Positions 1 to 10,385 of a stretch of DNA of 64,000 nt are shown piece after piece. The notes under the pieces are model-generated. The model made no database searches, was not told the DNA's origin, and worked only from the letters and a program-made list of their open reading frames with translations. The first letter of the stretch is position 1. Each line of letters opens with the position of its first letter. The stretch comes from Notolepis coatsorum (lineage: Eukaryota > Chordata > Actinopteri > Aulopiformes > Paralepididae): positions 111,708,751 through 111,772,750 of the forward strand of contig OZ020594.1 in assembly GCA_963971535.1 (NCBI GenBank), written 5' to 3'. The position numbers and the translations under genes were made by a program.

Positions 1-112
1 CTTGGATTTGGGGGGAAAAACGCTACATTAATTAATACGGACTGCATTAATTAATACGGACTGCATTGATCTATTTATGCCGTGAAATTATTGTCGGACC
101 GCTCGGCCTTAA

Positions 113-2298
113 CACATTAATTGCCAATGACGAGTATACTCGTTATAGCCCGCCAATCGTTGGACGCCAACAACGAGTATACTCGTTATTATGATCGTTA
201 TTTCTTTTATTCTCTGTCTCTGTCTGAGACCGCAACGGTCCGATACCGCCGCCTAACGCCTTGCGGCCACTATTGCACTCCATTTGAAACGATATGGCTT
301 GTTGTCTGGGCCAAGCTGCCGCGTGGGGGCGGGGTCTAAACACTCGGGCAGGGCAAGCGGTTCTAACAGATGCACCTACGACAGGGCTGTACGTTAACTT
401 TTTTTGCACATAGCACTGGTGCTACAGAGGTTGATAGTTTTGTAGCACAGGCCAAAATCTTGTAGCACAAGTATAAAACGTGTTATATTTGTAACAGTCA
501 CAAATGTGCCTATTGTATTTGTGTTATTTAGTTGCGGTGCCATGTTTGGCTGTCATTATCATGCTGACAAGTTGTCGTCACACAGCCAGACACGTTACGT
601 GTAAGGAATTATGGGATTTGGTGTTGGGTGTTGTATGGACTCACTCTACTAGGGGTGGGAATCACCAGTTTCATCACGATACGATATCGATTCTTTGGAC
701 AACGATACGATATTTGCCGATATTTGCCATGATACGATACGATGCAGGTGCCTGCAATCGATATGAGACGATATCATAAGCCCATTTAACACAATCAGTA
801 ACATTTAGATCAACTCAAAAAAGGTAACGAAAATATAATTAAAAAAAATAAATTATTGAGCTCTTCCAGACATTTAAATGAAAAACAATCTATTGTTTTT
901 AATACAAATAGACCTCCTGTTCACTATAAAGTGCCATGTTTTGATATATTGAGCTTTATACTTTAAGTACCGTAAAAAAAATGTGGAACTCACAACAGGC
1001 AGCCTAAAACCCCTTCCTCTCCCAAACCGTTCCTGCAATTGTTTTATGTTTCATGATGATCATGAATACATTTATTATGTATTGTATTTTTTATGTTTAA
1101 ATATCAACATTATCTGTCCACCCTCAGTACATTTACTATCAATATAATATACTCGTCTGACTTCATCTGATCTTTTCAAACGCACACACACACAGGGAGA
1201 ATGCCTGACCCCCCCCCCCCCTTCCCCAGTCCCCAGTAACGTTAATTTCGGACTTTAACACGACATGGTCATAAAGGAATGGCGAGGATTGCAAAGCATG
1301 TTAGATGCATTTGACCCGTTGCGGAATAAAACAGCAGGGATTTGTTTTGGGTCGCGAAATAGGCACACTAGCCTTGCTATGTTGCAATGTGCGTGTTCCA
1401 GACGCTGCTGTGCTGTAGAGCCGAGCGGATACGAGTCGACTCCACAGGATTTTCAAAATAAGAGTATTGATATGAACCGAACATTGCTAGCTGCCGGAGC
1501 CATAGATATTATGGCTGGAGCTGCGCTTCTGCGGAGATGAGACTTGCTACAGGATTTTCAAAATAAGAGTATCGATATGAACCGAATGCCTATCGCACCA
1601 GTGCTACTGAAGTAAATCCATTCATCGCACAGACCGTTGTTGCTGTAGCACGTGCAACATATATCTCGCACTGTACAGTCCTGACCTACGGCTGTTCACG
1701 GCTGGATAACATTGGACACACGATCGCGATCAGTACTTGGAATGGCGATCAGATAATTGGATTATTCTTTTTGCAGTACATCATAGACAAGGTAAGGACT
1801 ATATGTTATCAATCTTGCGTTGATCCAATAATTTTTTTCCCGCGATCGGAGCGTGTGTCTGTGTGCCGTGTCCCGTTAGTTGCGATCAAAGCACGGAGGG
1901 GCGGCTCCCCCCCCCCCTTTCATGCATCGATGATGAAACATAATACCGATAATCTAGCGTTGATTTCAGATTGATTATTGATCCAGGCGAGAAATGGCAC
2001 GATTTATAATTAAATGCAGTAAAGCACTGTTTGGTGGCGTTTCCTGGGATTACACAGAATCACTCTAAAACTATACTCATATATTCACCACGGTATAAAA
2101 CGTAAATGTATGAATGAAAAAATTATCAGTTTTTTGCATGTTGACCGGAAGAAACTCACTGACAATCGACGTTATTAGATCCATAGCTATAATATTTAAT
2201 ATAGTTTTAGCACTACAAACACCGGCATCTACCCCCATTTCATTACAGCGCTGCCACAAACGGCCATACGCCCACATCGACCTCTGGCGTCCAATGTG
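113..2298. mobile_element. piggyBac-like non-autonomous element, left arm
   Basis: The element is flanked by TTAA at 109-112 and 2,299-2,302, the target duplication of piggyBac transposons. Its ends are inverted to each other (CACATTAATTGCC at the start, CCAATGTG at the end). No transposase is visible. A hAT-like element (382-1,683) sits inside it. The same nest is in the right arm, so both insertions came before the inverted duplication. Confidence 0.75.
382..1683. mobile_element. hAT-like non-autonomous element, copy 1
   Basis: It begins CAGGGCTGTACG and ends TACAGTCCTG, imperfect terminal inverted repeats of hAT type. An 8-bp target duplication flanks it (ACCTACGA at 374-381, ACCTACGG at 1,684-1,691), the length expected for hAT. 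No transposase ORF is seen. An inner block near 650-780, beginning GGGGTGGGAATCACC and rich in ATCGATATCG-like words, is missing from the copy at 61,947 and is probably a further short insertion. Related copies lie at 32,080-33,370 and 61,947-63,205. Confidence 0.8.
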
Positions 2299-2302
2299 TT
2301 AA

Positions 2303-3067
2303 GGGGTTAAGTGTTATTACCGAAATATGTGTTTATTGAAATCATTGGATTGGAAATCGGATGAATTAGACGTGAGGAAATGACGCCGTCATGAACCCGT
2401 TGTAGTCCTAAGATAGAGGAGTCCCAGGGCTTTCGATGGACGTCGAAATTTCATAAAACTACACTACCCAGCTCACACCAGCCCCTGTTTGAGCTGTTTT
2501 TTTTTAAATAATTTCTTAGTTTTTTTCATGATTGTATCTCACGGGTCGAACAAACCTGAACGTTATTGCCATTAAATACAACATACATTATTTCTTTACC
2601 TTTCTGTGAACGTCTACAAAAAAACGTGTCGCAATCTGGTGAAAAATGGAGGAGCTATGGACATATATAAAAGTAACTGTACTTACAGTAGATTTCAATC
2701 ACGTGTTTGCTGCCCTGTCAGGGGCGCCTGGTGGTACTAAATCCAGATTTAATCTCTAAACATTATATAAAGGCTTGAATTAACTAGTGAATAAAAAACA
2801 ATAAACCTACAAGCCAGTGAGGTGGCTGAAAACAGGCTAGAACGTAATTGACGCGTCTGTGGCTACTCGTCAGATCAAAGACAGAATGTCCACAAGGTCC
2901 GTTACGATAATACTCAACAGAGTATTTATTTACACCATACAATTAACAAATGCACAATTGCATGTAACATAAAGTAAACGGTACTACCTTCAGTACCTTG
3001 CACAACAAACGATAAACAAAACAACGTCGCAAACGACGGTCAAAACTGTAAACTCTTACTGGTTACA
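2303..3067. other. Non-coding duplicated flank
   Basis: No gene is seen. 2,430-2,740 matches the right arm near 31,020-31,330 in reverse complement, and a more diverged copy lies at 40,245-40,500. 2,320-2,440 also resembles 33,880-33,990. From about 2,760 the left arm departs from the right arm. Confidence 0.7.
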
Positions 3068-3243
3068 AACACACCTGCTGTCATCAGTCCCATTACACTT
3101 TAAGTAGCCAGGTAGCCTGATTACTAACACACCTGCATGTCATCAGTCCCATCACACTTTAAGTAGCCAGGTGGCCTGATTACTAACACACCTGCATGTC
3201 ATCAGTCCCATCACACTTTAAGTAGCCAGGTGGCCTGATTACT
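3068..3243. repeat. Tandem repeat, three units of about 59 bp
   Basis: Three near-identical units, each starting AACACACCTG and ending in TAGCCAGGTGGCCTGATTA or close to it, at about 3,068, 3,126 and 3,186. The block is absent from the right arm. Confidence 0.9.
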
Positions 3244-3702
3244 TTTACCAACGGATTTCCAGTTCTGCGATCTGATTGGCCACTGACCTTTCTGGTCGTG
3301 TGACATCTGCGCTAATCGTGTGACGCCTGTTTCTATCACCGGTTAAGCTTAGGCACTCTTTCGAAGTTGGTTAAGGTTAGAGTTTGTCTTAGAGCAGGGC
3401 GATAGAACACCAGCCCTGATTCCAAACTCTAACCGTAACCAACTTGGAAAGAGTTGCCTAAGCTTAACCAGTGATAAACTAGGCGTTAGGTAGTTAACCC
3501 TAAGCTTAACCAGTGATAAACTAGGCGTTAGGTAGTTTGCTGCTGTTCAAGGCGGAAATGGGCGCAGAAACAGGCGTCACCCGATTGGGCGCACATGTCA
3601 CATGACCAGAAACGTCAGTGGCCAATCAGATTGCACCAGAAACGTCAGTGGCCAATCAGATCGCAGAACGCGAACGCGGAACTGGAAATTCTTTGGTAAA
3701 AA
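3241..3702. repeat. Fold-back element
   Basis: The left part (GGATTTCCAGTTCTGCG, then GATTGGCCACTGAC, then GGTTAAGCTTAGGC) returns in reverse complement in the right part (GCCTAAGCTTAACC, then GTCAGTGGCCAATC, then CGGAACTGGAAAT). An inner segment is repeated in tandem near 3,480-3,540. Only one end of this structure is present in the right arm (about 30,240-30,290). It is probably a MITE or an internal inverted duplication. No coding sequence is seen. Confidence 0.75.
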
Positions 3703-4614
3703 ACTAGACGCAGCCAGGTAAGCCACCTACTGGTGAGCAAAGGGAACTGCTGCCATGAACCCAACTTGGCAGGTACAATGCATATAATGGCAGAAATCCA
3801 AACAAATACATACAATATAACATATGGCACTTTACCAGTGAATTGACTCTTACACATTATTTATATTACACCCACGCTCAATGAAGAAACCCAATGGCCA
3901 TCACAATCCACCATGCAGATAATTAAAAAGCAACAGAAGTCAGCATATAACCAGGGTTATCAAGTGGGCGCCTCCCTTCACTGGTGTTTCTTCAAGTTAG
4001 GCCCATGACCTCGGGTTCAGCGGTTAGTTCCAGCCTCCCAGAACCCCCCCCCATGCCAGCTCCCACTTTTCCATGATATTCACGCGCGTCACCTCCCTGT
4101 TATCCTATGTCAAAAGTACAATTCCTACAATATTACACATGAAACGGCAACAACAGAGAAGAAAAGGAATACTCGTACCCTTTGTTTACGTTGGCCCCCA
4201 GCTGACATTATTTCTCAACCAAATCCACTGACATCTCATTTACCGCTTTTTTCAAGCTCCGCCCATGAATCCCCAACTCTCCCAATAATGGTGAAGCCGA
4301 TCGTGCTATAAATCCTCTGCATCCTACTTCCGCCGGACAAACCCTAGCTTTACATCCTCACTGTTCAGTTTCTGCTGCCAAGTCTGCATATCTAAGCTAT
4401 CACTCCCTTCCAAGCCATGTCCAGGTTGACGCTTTCGGCTCACTCTTCCTTTGGTATTGATTCCTGTTGGAGACGAACTTATGAAGTCTGAGCTTTCCTG
4501 TGCTGCAGAGTTCGCTTGCTTCTTTGACGAGCTGGATTGCCAGATGTTATGCTCGTCAGTCCATCATCAACATGAAAAGTCCTCTGGATGAATTTAACTG
4601 TTTTCTTGTTAACA

Positions 4615-5514
4615 GTGAGCTGGATGCAATCCTACCTGGAGGGGAGAGAGCAGATGGTGGAGGTAAACTGTACCCTATCCCCCCCCCTCACAGTAAGCTG
4701 TGGTGTTCCACAAGGAAGCATACTAGGTCCGCTACTGTTCCTAATTTATGCAAATGACATGTCGTCAGCTTGTGACTGCAACTTGTTCCTGTTTGCGGAC
4801 GACTCAGCCCTGCTGGTCTCTGACAAGAACAAGTTACAGGTTGAAAAAACCCTCAGCTCAGAACTAGGCAAAATCTGCATATGGCTCGCTGATAACAAAC
4901 TATCATTACACATGGGCAAAACAGAGTCCATTCTCTTCGGTTCAAATAACAAACTCAGCAAGACCGACGGCTTCTCAGTTACAGTGGGTGACAATATTGT
5001 CACAAGGAAAGAAGATATTACCTACCTGGGTTCCATCCTAGAGGCAAATCTTTCCTGTGACAAAATGGCATCCAATGTAATAAAAAAAGTCAACCAACGA
5101 ACTCGATTCTTGTACCGGATCTCCTCACTGGTAAACAAGAATACCCTGAAGACTCTGGCAGGAGCACTCATTCAAGGGTACTACGACTATGCTTGCACCT
5201 CATGGTACCAAAGCACCTCAAAGGCGCTAAAAACAAAATTACAAACATCTCAAAACAAACTGGTCAGACTACTGCTTGACCTTACTCCTAGAACCCACCT
5301 CACCCCTGCCCACTTTGACAACCTAGGATGGCTTAGAGTAGACGACAGAGTACAGCAACTTGCAATGGGCCTGGTCTACAAGATACACTACACGACCAAG
5401 GTACCCATGTACATGACAAAATACTTCCCAAATTCAGTGAATACCACGATCACAACACCAGAGGGAGCTCCACAAATCATGTTAAACCCAGATTCGGCTC
5501 AAACAAGGGACTAA
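4615..5514 (+). pseudogene. LINE-A reverse transcriptase, C-terminal part
   Basis: The frame is open from 4,588, but the first codons are flanking DNA; the element's own sequence starts at 4,615. It carries the reverse-transcriptase signature GVPQGSILGPLLF and the catalytic FADDS motif, then a thumb and C-terminal region (ITYLGSILEANLSCD, LVNKNTLKTLAGALIQGYY, NLGWLRVDDRVQQLA). Compared with the copy at 46,083-46,634, which keeps KYFPKVSEY, a one-base loss near 5,433 shifts the frame, so the predicted C terminus is abnormal; the original frame continues to about 5,650 (NTLKKHLRETATRNWPL). The upstream endonuclease is missing through 5' truncation. Not expected to be active. Confidence 0.9.
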
Positions 5515-6181
5515 ACACGTTTCGCAATTATGCCACATCAATGTGGAACGCCCTACCCAAAGCTGTAAAGGAATGTGAATCACTACCCACTTTCAAAAAC
5601 ACTCTCAAAAAACACCTAAGGGAGACTGCAACTCGAAACTGGCCCCTGTAAATGTCCGAACACAACCCCCTCCAATGTACAGTAAATTACCAAGTATGGT
5701 CTTGTCAATAATCCAATGTACAGTGTTGTTTGTACAGTTGTACAGTGTCCCCCACCCACCCCTCCTACCCAACCCCCCCCCCCCCCCCCCCACTCCTACC
5801 CAACCCCCCCCCCCCCCCCCCACCCACCCAACCACCTCCAATGTACAGTCCCCCCCCACCCCCACCTACCCAATCCAATGTACAGTTTCTACGTCTAATG
5901 TATATACTCTTTTCTTTCTGGACTCTTTTTGTATCACAAACAGTACTGTAATTGCAAATCTGGTATGTCATAAATGTATAGATGTAGCAGTACTGTCTAT
6001 CTGTATGTCATGTATGTCACATATGTTACGATGTATTGAAAATGTGGGACCCTGATGTAAACAAGACGAAAGTCTTTCTCTGGTCTGCATCCCCTTAACA
6101 ATTGTATGTATTGAGCTGTACTGTACTGTACCCATTCTGCAATCTGTTAATAAAGTTTTCAATCAATCAATCAACAACAAC
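4615..6181 (+). mobile_element. LINE family A, 5'-truncated copy with full 3' end
   Basis: A non-LTR retrotransposon of the jockey/CR1/L2 kind. It encodes the C-terminal part of a reverse transcriptase, then a C-rich 3' UTR with repeated CCAATGTACAGT words, and ends in TAATAAAGTTTTC followed by an (AATC)n tail. The right arm keeps the empty site (about 29,320), where the flanks meet at TTAACAACCACTC, so the insertion boundaries are exact to a few bases; an AACA target duplication is likely. At least eight other pieces of this family lie in the window. Confidence 0.9.
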
Positions 6182-6300
6182 AACAACTCTAGAAATACCA
6201 CCTGTAAGTCTCTTTTCTCTATCTTGGCTGGTTGAATCTGGTGCCATATCATGCTTGCGTGTTCTATACATCCAGCAAACCCTGGGATTCCAGCTTTCTA

Positions 6301-7067
6301 AGATAAGATAAGATAAGATATTCCTTTATTAATCCCCTTGGGGAAATTCCAGCAACACACGCATACAGCACATCGTCTCATTAATAATTATAACAATCAC
6401 AATCATTACATTTTTACAGTAACAAGTAGGAGACAATGACCCCTAAAAGCACCGTTCTTGACTCAAATTCGATCCGTCGCGCTCTTAATGTCCTGCGCGG
6501 CCCCCAGCAGGACTTGACCTCTCAACTGCTCGTCAGATGAATGGACAGCGAGTCGTTTAACAAGTTCCGTGTTGGTTTTAATAAGATCCATGTGGGAGAC
6601 TTCCAGTCTGGCCACAGCTGTCAGGCAGCGGTCCACACGGTTATCATCCTTTTGTTCGTCTCTTTTCCCGATTATTCTTGTACAAATCCAGATCCAGATT
6701 GCGATCGCTCCCAAGCCGATCAGTAGGATTGTGATGATGTACACATCTTCAACATCCTCAATTTCAAGAGAATACAGGCATATTGATCGCCATTTATTCC
6801 AACTGTCAATCGCAAAGCCCGCTTGATATGTCCCGATTGGACACAGCGGATCAGCTGCGTTTTGCTTCCTTGAAGAGAAAATTCGATCAATTGCTGCAAA
6901 TGACCAGCTTACTAGTTGATCCATTGTAGTTGAGTAGGGAGCCAAGTCTGTTGAAAAGATTAGAATCCACACCGTCAGGGAGGCAGTTGGGGCCGGCGAT
7001 AGGAGTGACCTTGGAGGTCTAGGGAGAGGAAAGAAAAATGCGACTGCTCTCGGCAAGAGGGAGGATA
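6301..7067 (-). mobile_element. Short LINE-tailed element carrying a membrane-protein ORF
   Basis: The right arm has the uninterrupted site (about 29,180-29,220), so this 767-bp block is a clean insertion. Read on the minus strand it ends with TTTCCCCAAGGGGATTAAT, able to form a small hairpin, then AAAGGAATATC and (TTATC)n. A 3' hairpin plus a short tandem tail is typical of LINEs and the SINEs they mobilise, and differs from a poly(A) retrogene. It carries an intact ORF (6,463-6,924) but no reverse transcriptase, so it is probably moved in trans by a LINE. No clear target duplication was found. Confidence 0.75.
6463..6924 (-). CDS. Single-pass membrane/coiled-coil protein of unknown function
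   Basis: I do not recognise this family. The start was set at the ATG at 6,924 (MDQLVSWSF), in the context ACAATGG with a purine at -3 and G at +4; an upstream in-frame ATG at 7,056 would add 44 Pro/Ser-rich residues that read like 5' UTR. The 153-residue product has a short N-terminal part with CPIGTYQAGF, one strong hydrophobic segment around residues 67-88 (IITILLIGLGAIAIWIWI), a basic stretch (GKRDEQKDDNR), then an amphipathic, probably coiled-coil tail ending TELVKRLAVHSSDEQLRG. The frame is intact inside a mobile element absent from the other arm. It could be an accessory ORF of a LINE-dependent element or a host transcript captured by LINE machinery. Confidence 0.55.
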   Translation of the reverse strand: MDQLVSWSFAAIDRIFSSRKQNAADPLCPIGTYQAGFAIDSWNKWRSICLYSLEIEDVEDVYIITILLIGLGAIAIWIWICTRIIGKRDEQKDDNRVDRCLTAVARLEVSHMDLIKTNTELVKRLAVHSSDEQLRGQVLLGAAQDIKSATDRI

Positions 7068-7154
7068 CATTGCACTGCTTTCTGCACTGCTGTCCCTTTC
7101 TAGGTAGTTTGCTAGCCTCTGTGCCATTACTGTTAAGAAAATCTTACCTTCTAC

Positions 7155-7604
7155 TAGGGCTGACCCCTATTAGTCGATTAGTCGACTAATCGGTCTAAAG
7201 GAGCCGTAGTCGACTGCCAACCTCTTAGTCGAATAAATTTTTTTTAATTTTTTTTTATCATTCTTTCGAAAAGAAAAGAGGCCTAGAAGCATGGCTAACG
7301 CTAATGGCACGCATACCAGAGGCTAACTGCCTAAGAAAACAGGCACAGAGGCACTGAAAGAGGATTTCACCCATCTAATGAACACACTAAACTAGACAAA
7401 TATCAAGATGTATCCATCAGTGGACCAATTGCATGCTTTTGCAGAGGACAAGAAGCCTTCAGTCGACTCCTTCAGCCATTAAGCACCCCCCACAGCCCAA
7501 ATGGAATGATACAAAAATAAAAATAAATCTAAATATAGTCAACTAATGGCAAATATTGGCTAATTATAGTCGACTATCCAAATCCTTAGTCGGGGACAGC
7601 CCTA
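7155..7604. mobile_element. hAT-type MITE, left arm
   Basis: A 450-bp element with terminal inverted repeats TAGGGCTGACCCC and GGGGACAGCCCTA. A perfect 8-bp target duplication CCTTCTAC flanks it (7,147-7,154 and 7,605-7,612). The ends are rich in TAGTCGACTAATCG-like words. It lies inside the reverse-transcriptase relic and is shared by both arms. Confidence 0.9.
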
Positions 7605-7825
7605 CCTTCTACATTCAGGAGGGATATAGTCAGAAACTGGCTTAACAGTGAGGACTCTTTCTCCTTGGGGATTAGGATTCCTTCTGCTCTAACCCAAGCT
7701 TTTGGTATAACCTGTTTATCCCATACTACTCTCAATAACCTCCACAAGAATTGAGTACATCAGGTACACTTTTATAAACCCGGTGGGGGACTCCATTCAC
7801 CCCTGGGGCTTATATTCTGACTTTA

Positions 7826-8090
7826 CACAGTCGGTCCATAATTATTTGGACATTGACACAATTTTACTAATTCTGGCTCTGTACAACACCATAATGGACT
7901 TGAAATGAAATACAGGTGTGCTTCAAGTGCAGACTTCCAGCTTTAATTACATCTAAATCCGGTGAACAGTGTAGGAATTACAACAGTTGCCCCAACTCAA
8001 GTAAAAAAGGTAATTGGTCAAGCTAACAATCCATAAGTATTTCAGCTATCCATAGTTACCTTGTTTAGTTTGGAGAACCTCAAGTCTCAC
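7826..8090. mobile_element. Short transposon remnant
   Basis: Starts near CACAGTCGGTCCATAATTA, a motif I associate with short DNA transposons scattered through fish genomes. The mirror copy lies at about 28,180-28,440, ending CCAACTGTG. Its far end was not fixed, and no ORF is present. Confidence 0.4.
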
Positions 8091-8308
8091 TCTGTTTGTT
8101 TACATTTTCACCTCCTGACAACATCTGATCAACCTCCAAGTTGTGATTGACAGCGTGATGAGGCATGATTGAGATTTTCTGGTTTTGTAGCCAAACAATA
8201 ATTGATCGATTGTGTTTCTACTTTCAGTTGCAGAGTTTCACTTAATAGTGAAAAGTTATCTACTGCATCTTTGTTTGTTATTCATATTATTATTATTCCT
8301 CCCTCCAG

Positions 8309-9993
8309 ACCCCCCACAGCTCCCTGTCTGTGAAGAGGAGGTTCCCCCTGAGCAGCAGGAGAGGAGCCCCAGTCTGGTCCAGGAGGAGCCAGAGCCCCTA
8401 CAGATGAAAGAGGAACAGGAGGAACTCTGGATCAGTCAGGAGGGAGAGGAGCTTCCTGTCTCTGTGAAGAGTGAACATGATGAAGAGAAACCTCAGTCCT
8501 CACAGCTCAGCCAAACCCAGGACACAGAGCCCCTCCAGATTAAAGAGGAACAGGAGGAACTCTGGATCAGTCAGGAGGGAGAGGAGCTTCCTGTCTCTGT
8601 GAAGAGTGAACATGATGAAGAGAAACCTCAGTCCTCACAGCTCAGCCAAACCCAGGACACAGAGCCCCTCCGGATTAAAGAGGAACAGGAGGAACTGTGT
8701 CAAGATCTAGAGGAGGCTGATGGCTCCAAGATGACTTTACAACCTATTAAATGTGAAAATGAAGGTGAGAACACTCTGTCCTCACAACTCAGCCAAAACC
8801 GGGACCCAGAGCAGATTAAAGATGAACTAGATCAAGGGCTGGAAGAAGCTGATCTCTCCAAGATCACAGTAGACCCAGTGAAATGTGAAGATGGTCAAGA
8901 GAACGCTCTGTCCTTCCAGCCTCTTCAAACCCAAAGGGAGAAAAACAGAGAAGCATACTCTTTACCCAGCACCTCAACTGAACACATGAAAACAGAACCT
9001 GAAGGAGAGGACTGTGGAGTAGCAGAACTAGCCAGTAATTTAGATCCAGCTGGTGATTTAGAACCAACTAGAGATAGCCAGCCTCTCTCTTCAGACTGTT
9101 CTCTAACTGAGACTGATGACGGTGATGATGACAGTTCTGGAGCTGAGACTGATGACTGTGATGAATGGAAGGAGAGTGGAGGTGCAGGTTTGATGGCACT
9201 AAAACAAAAGACACAGAAAATACAAACGTTGTCTAACAGGCCTGGATTCAGCAAGAAGAGAGATCTGAAGATACACGTAAAAAATCATACCGGAGTGAAA
9301 CCATTTAGCTGTTCAATTTGTGAGAAAGGGTTCAGTATGAAGGCAAATCTGAAGTGCCACATGAAAACTCATAGTGGAGAGAAACCTTTTGTTTGTTCAG
9401 TTTGTGGGAAAGGGTTCAGTATGAAGGCAAATCTGAAGAAACACATGATAACACATACTGGAGAGAATCCATTTAGTTGTTCAGTTTGTGGGAAAGGAAT
9501 CGGTACAAAGGTAGATCTGAAGAGACACATGAGAACGCATACTGGAGAGAAACCATTTAGCTGTTCAGTTTGTGGGAAAGGGTTCAGTCTGCAAACAAAT
9601 TTGAAGACACACATGATAACACATACTGGAGAGAAACCATTTAGTTGTTCAGTTTGTGGGAAAGGGTTCAGTATGAAGGCACATCTGAAGACACACATGA
9701 TAACCCATACTGGAGAGAAACCATTTAGTTGTTCAGTTTGTGGGAAAGGGTTCAGTATGAAGGGAGATCTGAAGAGCCACATGATAACTCACACTGGAGA
9801 GAAATATTTTAGCTGTTCAGTTTGTGGGAAAGTGTTCAATCACCAAGGACATCTGAAGAGTCACATGCGAACACATACTGGAGAGAAACCATTTAGTTGT
9901 TCAGTTTGTGAGAAAGGGTTCAATGATAAAGGAAATATGAAGAGACACACTAGAACTCATACAGGAAAGAAACCATTTAGTTGTTCTGTTTAA
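8309..9993 (+). CDS. C2H2 zinc-finger protein, left copy (last exon)
   Basis: Probably a nuclear DNA-binding transcription regulator. The open frame runs from 8,212, but a splice acceptor (TTCCTCCCTCCAG, ending 8,308) precedes DPPQLPVCEEEVPPEQQ, the usual start of the last exon in this fish ZNF type, so the exon is taken from 8,309 with the first codon split. Upstream exons were not found. About 560 residues: a Glu/Gln-rich acidic region holding a 42-residue unit twice (EELWISQEGEELPVSVKS), an acidic Asp/Ser stretch (TDDGDDDSSGAETDD), one degenerate finger (FSKKRDLKIHVKNH), then eight C2H2 fingers joined by HTGEKPF linkers, ending KKPFSCSV. Helix positions vary (MKANLK, TKVDLK, LQTNLK, MKAHLK, MKGDLK, HQGHLK, DKGNMK). 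It converges on its paralogue at 26,085-27,961, which has twelve fingers. No KRAB-like domain is seen. Confidence 0.9.
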
Positions 9994-10079
9994 GCTGAGA
10001 GTAGACTTGAAAAGAATAAAGAGAACAGGTCCCCAAACACAGTTTGCAGTATATTAAATAGAAACCCCATGTACTTTTT

Positions 10080-10385
10080 TAGAAGAAGAACACACGCATG
10101 CGAGATGGGCGACACACAGGAACACACACACATGCACTGATGAAATGTCTCTCTGCACTTTTCCCATCCTGTCGTCCTTCCCCCCCAAGGGCAGCCGGGA
10201 GCAGACATGGGCTGTGGCGTGGGCCGCGCCCGGGGACCAATCCAAGTGCTCCTATCCGTCTTCGTCAGGGACGCGACAGCGTTAGCGGTTAGCCATCTGT
10301 TCTGCATGTTTTTCCTTTGGGTTTATCTTATCTGGAGGGGGAACATTCTGTTCCCATACCAAGCAGCATACTGAACCCCATGTAC
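10080..10385 (-). mobile_element. SINE copy (ATT-tailed family), left arm
   Basis: Reverse-complement copy of a repeat also at 12,205-12,412, 25,690-25,995 and 35,010-35,397. Shared words include GACAGCGTTAGCG and GGGCAGCCGGGAGCAGAC. It directly follows the zinc-finger stop codon and probably supplies part of its 3' UTR. The most complete copy shows a tRNA-like head (34,376) and an ATT-rich tail (35,397). Confidence 0.6.

Larger units (their letters stand above)
4195..7808 (-). pseudogene. Decayed reverse-transcriptase relic, left arm, in four pieces
   Basis: Pieces at about 4,195-4,614, 6,182-6,300, 7,068-7,154 and 7,605-7,808 are the mirror image of the right-arm relic at 28,465-29,745, where the protein resemblance is easier to read. 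Here it is split by a LINE (4,615-6,181), the small ORF-bearing element (6,301-7,067) and a MITE (7,155-7,604). The frame is broken and no product is expected. Compared with the right arm it shows which insertions are arm-specific. Confidence 0.6.

Noticed and set aside
5605-6055. Pro-rich and Gly-rich open frames on both strands
   Set aside because: They are translations of the C-rich LINE-A 3' UTR.
8212-8308. Possible hydrophobic N terminus or signal peptide on the left zinc-finger protein (MFLLSVAEFHLIV...)
   Set aside because: It lies before a strong splice acceptor and reads as intron sequence that happens to be open; the same occurs in the right copy.
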